The notes under the pieces are model-generated. The model worked only from the letters and a program-made list of their open reading frames with translations. It was not told where the DNA came from and searched no databases. Both the position numbers and the translations under genes were made by a program. Of a stretch of 5,046 bases of DNA, positions 1-4,358 are shown piece by piece (the first letter of the stretch is position 1; each line of letters begins with the position of its first letter). Source of the DNA: an uncultured Lachnospiraceae bacterium. Its GTDB lineage: Bacteria > Bacillota > Clostridia > Lachnospirales > Lachnospiraceae. The stretch covers positions 1 to 5,046 of the forward strand of contig CAMALN010000137.1 in assembly GCA_945836565.1 (NCBI GenBank). Reading direction: 5' to 3'.

Positions 1-49
1 TAGTCTTCGCTTTTGCAGGTGACTCTACAATAACCAGATTCTTTGCCAT
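1..49 (-). CDS. topA: DNA topoisomerase I, N-terminal fragment (runs off left edge)
   Basis: Only the first 16 codons are present, with ATG at 49-47. They read MAKNLVIVESPAKAKT, which I recognise as the start of the Toprim domain of bacterial type IA topoisomerase I; the E-S-P-A-K-A-K-T block contains the conserved acidic Toprim residue (Glu9). The family relaxes negatively supercoiled DNA by cutting one strand through an active-site tyrosine, which would lie far outside this window. The start is supported by a purine-rich ribosome binding tract just upstream on the minus strand (GGAAGGAG at 68-61, then AAGGAAGG at 60-53) and by a good promoter at 87-115. The gene diverges from comM, whereas in many Firmicutes topA lies codirectionally after dprA. 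The fragment is short, but its sequence is very characteristic. Confidence 0.9.
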   Translation of the reverse strand, partial: MAKNLVIVESPAKAKT

Positions 50-86
50 GAACCTTCCTTCTCCTTCCTAAATTATAACGCTACAC

Positions 87-115
87 AATATACACTATAT
101 TTTTTCGCTGTGCAA
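87..115 (-). promoter_or_regulatory. Predicted sigma-A-type promoter of topA
   Basis: On the minus strand there is a -35 box TTGCAC (115-110), a 17-base spacer, and a -10 box TATATT (92-87). Transcription would start near position 80, giving a leader of about 30 bases that contains the purine-rich ribosome binding tract of topA. The match is by eye against the TTGACA-N17-TATAAT consensus. The spacing and the position relative to the start codon are both favourable. Confidence 0.6.
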
Positions 116-168
116 GAAGAAAAATTTATCATAAAAAAACTTATTGTCTGTTTTTTCGAGATTACGCA

Positions 169-197
169 TTGACAATCTCCTGTTTTATACATAATAT
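169..197 (+). promoter_or_regulatory. Predicted sigma-A-type promoter of comM-dprA
   Basis: A perfect -35 box TTGACA (169-174) is followed after exactly 17 bases by TAATAT (192-197). CATAAT at 190-195, with a 15-base spacer, is an alternative -10 box. The transcript would begin near 203-205, only about 30 bases before the comM start codon, so the hairpin at 211-231 would lie almost at the 5' end of the mRNA. No dedicated competence-regulator site was recognised. Confidence 0.6.
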
Positions 198-210
198 GAA
201 TATGTAGTTT

Positions 211-231
211 GCTCCTTGAGAAGTAAGGAGT
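211..231 (+). promoter_or_regulatory. Hairpin covering the comM ribosome binding site
   Basis: CTCCTT (212-217) is the exact reverse complement of AAGGAG (225-230), with a 7-base loop GAGAAGT. G211 and T231 could add a G-U pair in RNA. AAGGAG is the Shine-Dalgarno sequence of comM, 5 bases before its ATG at 236. In the leader RNA this fold would pair the whole ribosome binding site. The stem is only 6-7 pairs, so it may melt easily. The complementarity is directly visible; a regulatory role is inference. Confidence 0.5.
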
Positions 232-235
232 TTTT

Positions 236-1768
236 ATGTATAAAAAAGTATTAAGCTGTGCCGTTTGGGGTATAGACGGCAGAATAATCGGGGTTGAGGT
301 CGACATAAGCGATGGCCTGCCCACATTTTCTATGGTCGGTTATCTCTCATCTTCTGTAAAAGAATCTGCAGAAAGAGTCAGAACCGCTCTAAAGAATTCT
401 AATTTTTATCTTCCCCCAAAGAGAATTACTATCAATTTAACACCGGCCGATATCCGCAAGGATGGTTCAGGCTTTGACCTACCCATCGCCTGTGCTCTAT
501 TGATGTGTCTCGGAATTGAACTCGAAAATGGTCTATCCAATACCATCATAATAGGCGAGCTTGGATTAAACGGAAGTATCCGACCGGTTACAGGCATCCT
601 TCCAATGCTTTCCCACAGCTTTGAACAGGGCTATGATACCTGTATAGTCCCCTTTGATAACGTGAACGAAGCCATGCTTGTCAAGGGACTTAAGGTAATC
701 GGACTTAAATCGCTTGAAAGTCTGAAGGCATATCTTCTCGGTGATGAGCCCGATTTTTACGGTGTGGGCGGTTCAATATATGCCGACGAAGCCGCAAAAG
801 GCTATGACGTTGATTTTTCAGATATAAAAGGACAGCTTTCATTAAAAAGAGGCATGGAGATAGCCGCCGCCGGATTTCATAATGTTCTTATGACAGGTGC
901 CGCAGGTGCGGGCAAATCAATGATAGCAAGACGTCTGCCAACAATTATGCCCAAGCTAAGCTTCGAGGAGCAAATGGAGGTTACAAAAATCTACAGTGTA
1001 TGCGGTCTTTTGACAACCCAGGATAAGCTTATACATGAACGTCCATTTCGCTCTCCGCATCACACCTCCTCAGGATATGCCTTAGTCGGTGGCGGACATA
1101 TTCCAAAACCGGGTGAGGTAAGTCTGGCTCATAACGGTGTACTATTCCTTGATGAGCTTCCGGAATTTTCTAAAAATGCACTCGAGGTATTAAGGCAGCC
1201 CCTTGAGGACAGGCAGATAAGCATATCAAGGGTTAATGCTTCATATATTTTCCCTTCGGATTTCATGCTTGTTGCTGCAATGAATCCCTGTCCCTGTGGT
1301 AATTATCCCAATATGAGCAAATGCTCCTGCTCTCCTATGGCTATAAAAAGATATCAAAACAAGATAAGCGGGCCCCTTATGGACAGAATTGACATTCATA
1401 TGGCGGTAGAGCCATTAAACTATGAAGAAATATTCGAGGCAGACACCGGTGAATGCTCCGATATCATACGACAGAGAGTTGAAGGTGCAAGAGAGCGTCA
1501 GCTTTTTCGATACAAGCAGGAAGCCATCTCCTTCAATTCGCAGCTAAGCAGTAAATTGATTCAGAAATATATAAGGCTTGACTCTGAATGCGAGGCACTG
1601 CTAAAAAGCACCTTCACAACACAGGAATTAAGTGCAAGAGGTACCTTCAGAATACTTAAGTTAGCCAGAACAATAGCCGATCTTGAGGGTCACGAGGATA
1701 TATCCTTATCTAATCTTGCAGAGGCAATTTTTTTTAGAAATCACAAGCTCACGGAGGAAAATATATGA
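236..1768 (+). CDS. comM: YifB/ComM family Mg-chelatase-like AAA+ ATPase
   Basis: A full-length 510-residue member of the ComM/YifB family, a cytoplasmic AAA+ ATPase. Characterised ComM proteins promote branch migration during integration of transforming DNA. Domains run in order: an N-terminal ChlI/Lon-like S5-fold domain (about residues 20-165, with the GSGFDLPIA block at 77-85 and GELGLNG at 107-113), the Mg-chelatase-type AAA+ core (about 190-395), and a C-terminal Mg_chelatase_C helical domain (about 410-505). Visible motifs are Walker A GAAGAGKS (221-228), RSPHHTSS (272-279), Walker B VLFLDELPE (302-310), sensor 1 around Asn350, a four-cysteine cluster (C352, C354, C363, C365), a probable arginine finger in GPLMDRIDIH (R384), and the sensor 2 region LSARGTFRILKLARTIADLE (465-484). 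The start is supported by AAGGAG 5 bases upstream. The stop overlaps the dprA start, so the two genes are probably translationally coupled. The family call is secure; a role in actual transformation here is inferred. Confidence 0.95.
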   Translation: MYKKVLSCAVWGIDGRIIGVEVDISDGLPTFSMVGYLSSSVKESAERVRTALKNSNFYLPPKRITINLTPADIRKDGSGFDLPIACALLMCLGIELENGLSNTIIIGELGLNGSIRPVTGILPMLSHSFEQGYDTCIVPFDNVNEAMLVKGLKVIGLKSLESLKAYLLGDEPDFYGVGGSIYADEAAKGYDVDFSDIKGQLSLKRGMEIAAAGFHNVLMTGAAGAGKSMIARRLPTIMPKLSFEEQMEVTKIYSVCGLLTTQDKLIHERPFRSPHHTSSGYALVGGGHIPKPGEVSLAHNGVLFLDELPEFSKNALEVLRQPLEDRQISISRVNASYIFPSDFMLVAAMNPCPCGNYPNMSKCSCSPMAIKRYQNKISGPLMDRIDIHMAVEPLNYEEIFEADTGECSDIIRQRVEGARERQLFRYKQEAISFNSQLSSKLIQKYIRLDSECEALLKSTFTTQELSARGTFRILKLARTIADLEGHEDISLSNLAEAIFFRNHKLTEENI

Positions 1769-2901
1769 TTACGCACGATATCGATAATTACAATGAAACC
1801 TTTTTCAGGCTATGGCTTCACAATATAGATGGCGTCTATAACAACACGTATCGCATACTGATAAACCATTTCAAAACCGCTGCAAATGTATATAATGCAG
1901 ACTTCAGAGAACTAAACAATGTGCTGTGCGGAAGCGATATAGCCCTCACGATATACAATAGCAAGGCTTTGGAATATACAGAAAGGCTGTTACAAAAGCT
2001 AAGCTCTGAAAATATCTCAATATTACATCCCCTTGACGCTGAATATCCGGATAAGCTTCTGCATATCTCGGCTCCGCCGGAGATATTATATATAAAGGGC
2101 AAGCTTCCCAAAAGCATCAATTCTTCAAAAAACAATATTGCAATTATTGGCTCTAGAAATCCTGACAGCTATGGCCGCGAATATGCAAAGAGCTTCTCAT
2201 ATACCTTAGCCAAGCAAGGCATCAACATTATAAGCGGTCTGGCTAAGGGAATAGACAGCTATGGTCATCAGGGAGCACTTGCCGCCGGCGGATGTACCAT
2301 CGCAGTACTCGGCTGTGGAATAAACAATATTTATCCGTTACAGAATTATAAGCTATACGAAGAGATACCGGAAAAAGGCGCCATAATCTCAGAATACGCA
2401 CCCAACACCCCGCCAAACGCTTATCAGTTCCCGGAAAGAAACCGTATAATAAGTGCTCTATCCGACGGCATTCTTGTAGTTGAGGCGAAGAAAAAAAGCG
2501 GCTCCCTGATCACCTGCAACCACGCCCTCGCTCAGGGCAAACCCATCTATGCAATCCCCGGTCGTATAGGTGATGCTTTATCAGAAGGTACAAATGCTCT
2601 TATATATGATGGTGCGCTATGTACTACCTGCCCCGAGGATATAATAGAATGCTTAAAGGGTGAGGTAACAGACAGAGAAGAGCTTTATGATAAAAATACA
2701 GCTGCTTTATTTTCACCTGATGAGATAAAAATTATATCGTTATTATCACTTGACGATACATATGTAGACACACTTATAAATCGCTCAGGTCTCGGTGTCA
2801 CCAAAACGATAAACACCCTTCTCACTTTACGTGAAAAGGGTGTTATAAAAGAAACCGCAAAGGGCTACTATATAAGAAATATAATGTATAAATCAATATA
2901 G
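1765..2901 (+). CDS. dprA: DNA-processing protein DprA (Smf), RecA loader
   Basis: A complete 378-residue DprA. The family binds incoming single-stranded DNA in the cytoplasm and loads RecA during natural transformation. It is also widely kept in bacteria not known to transform. The N-terminal helical, SAM-like region covers about residues 10-85. The Rossmann-like core spans about 85-295 and shows IIGSRNP (127-133), ISGLAKGIDSYGHQGAL (156-172), VLGCGINNIYP (181-191), FPERNRIISALSDG (222-235), SGSLIT (245-250), and IPGRIGDALSEGTNALI (264-280). A winged-helix domain (about 316-372) ends the protein, as in many Firmicutes. The start ATG overlaps the comM stop as ATGA, and GGAGG (1753-1757) lies 7 bases upstream. 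It shares the comM promoter, and none is visible between the two genes. It converges on the flavin reductase gene with only 11 bases between stops. All expected core motifs are present. Confidence 0.97.
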   Translation: MITHDIDNYNETFFRLWLHNIDGVYNNTYRILINHFKTAANVYNADFRELNNVLCGSDIALTIYNSKALEYTERLLQKLSSENISILHPLDAEYPDKLLHISAPPEILYIKGKLPKSINSSKNNIAIIGSRNPDSYGREYAKSFSYTLAKQGINIISGLAKGIDSYGHQGALAAGGCTIAVLGCGINNIYPLQNYKLYEEIPEKGAIISEYAPNTPPNAYQFPERNRIISALSDGILVVEAKKKSGSLITCNHALAQGKPIYAIPGRIGDALSEGTNALIYDGALCTTCPEDIIECLKGEVTDREELYDKNTAALFSPDEIKIISLLSLDDTYVDTLINRSGLGVTKTINTLLTLREKGVIKETAKGYYIRNIMYKSI

Positions 2902-2912
2902 CTCATAAACTG

Positions 2913-3479
2913 TTACTTCTTTTTCTGAACGCTGTAGCCAAACTTTCCTATATTCTCTCCCAATGTAAAATACTGTCCATGAGAATATGCAACAAGGTCT
3001 GCAGCGTTCATATCAAAGCTTCCGTTTTCATTGAGATACTTGTCATCAACCTGAACAGCTGTAACCTCAGCCAGGAACATATCGTGTGAACCAAGCTCAA
3101 TAATCTGCTTAACCTTACATTCAAGACACACCGGACTTTCTTCAATAAGTGGTACATTTATTGTAGAAGCCTTTACTTTATGTAATCCCATCTCGCTAAA
3201 CTTATCAACATCTCTACCGGACTTAACTCCGCAATAGTCCATAGCAAATGTCAAATCCTTAGACACAAGGTTTATGGCGAATTCACCATTTTTTTCCAAA
3301 AGCCCATGTGAATATCTGGATTTTCTGACTGAGATTGACACCATAGCCGGATCGGAATTAATAGTTCCCGTCCATGCAATCGTAACTATATCATCATTAC
3401 CCATTCCATCAGATACTGTAACCATAACAACCGGTACAGGATAAAGCATATTGCCCGGTTTCCATATTTCCTTTGACAT
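2913..3479 (-). CDS. Flavin reductase-like (RutF/DIM6-NTAB) FMN-binding protein
   Basis: A 188-residue protein of the flavin reductase-like, FMN-binding split-barrel family. Members bind FMN and use NAD(P)H to reduce flavins or small substrates; the substrate here cannot be told from sequence. Supporting segments are the N-terminal PVPVVMVTV (14-22), TIAWTGTINSDPAMVSISV (33-51, the flavin-binding core with the family W-x-G and P-x-x-x-S pattern), RYSHGLLEKNGEFAINLV (55-72), DYCGVKSGRDVDKF (81-94), and the C-terminal ESPVCLECKV (114-123) and DMFLAEV (133-139). No signal peptide or membrane helix is seen. I chose the ATG at 3479 because AGGAGG (3495-3490) lies 10 bases upstream and the protein then begins MSKEIWKPGNM. 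An in-frame ATG at 3527 would add 16 unlike residues and lies inside the repeat element. It is the last gene of the leftward group, after relQ. It may be read through from relQ or have its own unrecognised promoter. Confidence 0.9.
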   Translation of the reverse strand: MSKEIWKPGNMLYPVPVVMVTVSDGMGNDDIVTIAWTGTINSDPAMVSISVRKSRYSHGLLEKNGEFAINLVSKDLTFAMDYCGVKSGRDVDKFSEMGLHKVKASTINVPLIEESPVCLECKVKQIIELGSHDMFLAEVTAVQVDDKYLNENGSFDMNAADLVAYSHGQYFTLGENIGKFGYSVQKKK

Positions 3480-3488
3480 ATATATGTC
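3475..3488. promoter_or_regulatory. 14-base perfect palindrome over the flavin reductase start
   Basis: GACATATATATGTC reads identically on both strands. It includes the flavin reductase start codon (3479-3477) and the spacer up to the ribosome binding site. It could be a repressor operator or a weak RNA hairpin that hinders initiation. Its AT core is simple sequence, so chance is a real possibility. Confidence 0.3.
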
Positions 3489-3507
3489 CCCTCCTATTAC
3501 AATGTAA

Positions 3508-3540
3508 GTCATAGCCAACTCCCCCACTACGTGGGTCCCT
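3508..3540 (-). repeat. Palindromic intergenic repeat, copy nearest the flavin reductase
   Basis: This is one of two 33-base direct repeats, identical to 3543-3575 except at one position (T3512 versus C3547). The core on the minus strand is AGGGACCCACGTAGTGGG followed by GGAGTTGG. It contains a 5-base-pair hairpin, CCCAC/GTGGG (3523-3527 with 3531-3535, 3-base loop). The GTCATAG arm (3508-3514) pairs with CTATGAC at 3588-3594, on the far side of the other copy. It lies 28 bases upstream of the flavin reductase start, in its 5' leader. It resembles a REP-type palindromic repeat; the family is not identified. Confidence 0.75.
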
Positions 3541-3542
3541 AG

Positions 3543-3575
3543 GTCACAGCCAACTCCCCCACTACGTGGGTCCCT
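3543..3575 (-). repeat. Palindromic intergenic repeat, inner copy
   Basis: This second copy begins 2 bases after the first (period 35). The same CCCAC/GTGGG hairpin lies at 3558-3562 with 3566-3570. Its arm GTCACAG (3543-3549) pairs perfectly with CTGTGAC (3578-3584), so this copy plus its right arm (3543-3584) forms a self-contained stem with 7-base ends. That stem is nested inside the outer GTCATAG/CTATGAC pair at 3508-3514 and 3588-3594. The core is GC-rich compared with the surrounding AT-rich spacer, which suggests a distinct origin. Confidence 0.75.
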
Positions 3576-3602
3576 CTCTGTGACAGACTATGACATATCG
3601 TC

Positions 3603-3642
3603 GAAACGCATTCCAATTATGAACTTCGTTCATAAGCGTTTC
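3603..3642 (-). other. Long stem-loop directly after the relQ stop
   Basis: GAAACGC (3603-3609) pairs with GCGTTTC (3636-3642), and TTATGAAC (3617-3624) pairs with GTTCATAA (3628-3635) around a TTC loop. This gives 15 base pairs with a single 7-base bulge (ATTCCAA, 3610-3616). In the minus-strand transcript the stem starts 2 bases after the relQ stop codon. No U-tract follows, so it is a poor intrinsic terminator. It may instead protect the relQ 3' end, mark RNA processing, or be another small palindromic repeat. Confidence 0.55.
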
Positions 3643-3644
3643 TC

Positions 3645-4313
3645 CTATTCTTCCAACAGATTTCGTATCTCCTGCATCTTATAATCCATTGCAGTGATAG
3701 TGTCTGCACATTTTTTTAGCTCCTGAGCTATCAGCTCCGGATGCTTCAGATTATTCTTCTTATACTTCAGCTTATGATCGAGACTTGCCCAGAAATCCAT
3801 CGCAATTGTCCTGAACTGTACCTCAACCTTCATATATTTTTTTTCATTTGACAGGAAAATCGGTATTTCCACTATAAGATGAAGACTTCTGTATCCATTG
3901 GGCTTGGGATTCCTTATGTAATCCTTTGTCTCAATAACCCTTATATCATCCTGCTTAGCCAAAAGCTGTGATACAGTATATATGTCCTCAGGAAATGAAC
4001 AGATAACCCTTATACCTGCTATATCAGATAGGTTTTCCTGAATGCTCTCTATCGATAAATCCAGACCCTTTCTCTTCATCTTTTCAACAATACTTAACGG
4101 TTTTTTTAGCCTGCATTTTATGGACTCAAATGGATTTCTGTTATACTGAAGTGCAAACTCATTATTCAATACCTTTAATTTGGTTTCTATCTCCATAAGA
4201 GCACACTCATACCACATCATCATGTCAAGAAATGGTTGCATATGCTTGAGTGCAATCTCGGGATTTTCAGAATTCATAAGAGTCTCTACTGTAATATCTG
4301 TCTGACTATCCAA
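3645..4313 (-). CDS. relQ: RelQ-type small alarmone synthetase (GTP pyrophosphokinase)
   Basis: A single-domain RelA/SpoT synthetase of 222 residues (225 if started at GTG 4322), close to the usual 210-230 of the RelQ/SAS1 family. These cytoplasmic enzymes move pyrophosphate from ATP to the 3' position of GTP or GDP, giving (p)ppGpp. They lack the HD hydrolase, TGS and ACT domains of long RSH proteins. Numbered from the GTG, visible motifs are CRLKKPLSIVEKMKRKG (70-86), SDIAGIRVICSFPEDIY (99-115, with the metal-binding Asp100), DYIRNPKPNGYRSLHLIVE (134-152, Tyr144 being the guanine-stacking position), and VEVQFRTIAMDFWASLDHKL (166-185, Glu167 and Gln169). I prefer TTG at 4313 because AAGAGGTGAT (4327-4318) closely matches anti-Shine-Dalgarno sequence and gives 8-base spacing from AGAGG; the GTG lies inside that site. 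It follows the DHH gene by about 45 bases and is probably cotranscribed. This is not the RelQ-NAD kinase neighbourhood known from bacilli. Confidence 0.93.
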   Translation of the reverse strand: MDSQTDITVETLMNSENPEIALKHMQPFLDMMMWYECALMEIETKLKVLNNEFALQYNRNPFESIKCRLKKPLSIVEKMKRKGLDLSIESIQENLSDIAGIRVICSFPEDIYTVSQLLAKQDDIRVIETKDYIRNPKPNGYRSLHLIVEIPIFLSNEKKYMKVEVQFRTIAMDFWASLDHKLKYKKNNLKHPELIAQELKKCADTITAMDYKMQEIRNLLEE

Positions 4314-4332
4314 TGTAATCACCTCTTACAAA

Positions 4333-4348
4333 TGTACATAAATGTACA
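4333..4348. promoter_or_regulatory. Inverted repeat TGTACAT-AA-ATGTACA upstream of relQ
   Basis: Perfect 7-base arms (4333-4339 and 4342-4348) are separated by AA. It lies in the short spacer between the DHH gene stop and relQ, about 20 bases before the TTG start. A 16-base symmetric site of this kind fits a dimeric repressor operator. It could also be a weak RNA hairpin ahead of the relQ ribosome binding site. No known regulator was matched to it. Confidence 0.35.
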
Positions 4349-4358
4349 CATAATATTA

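Noticed and set aside
73..324. Minus-strand open frame of 83 codons across the topA-comM spacer
   Set aside because: It overlaps the comM 5' end and both predicted promoters, has low-complexity composition and matches no family I recognise. It is a chance frame opposite real features.
406..597. Minus-strand open frame of 63 codons within comM
   Set aside because: It lies wholly inside the conserved ChlI domain of comM and reads as a shadow of that gene.
1728..1735. T8 run near the comM 3' end as a terminator or slippage site
   Set aside because: It encodes the Phe-Phe of the conserved AIFFR segment and is not preceded by a stable hairpin. dprA is translationally coupled just downstream.
1836..2135. 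Minus-strand open frame of 99 codons within dprA
   Set aside because: It lies inside the dprA N-terminal half, with no recognisable domain. It is explained by the real gene on the plus strand.
3480..3527. Upstream ATG start for the flavin reductase, adding 16 residues
   Set aside because: The extra residues arise from the repeat element and leader, and AGGAGG sits correctly before the ATG at 3479.
3508..3594. CRISPR array
   Set aside because: There are only two repeats, separated by 2 bases, with no spacers of normal length. The nested arm pairing points to a palindromic repeat instead.
3711..4107. Programmed frameshifting at A7-A8 runs in relQ (3711-3717, 3837-3844, 4101-4107)
   Set aside because: The frame is intact through all conserved motifs, and such A-runs at Lys-Lys codons are common in AT-rich genomes. 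I saw no stimulatory structure or alternative product.
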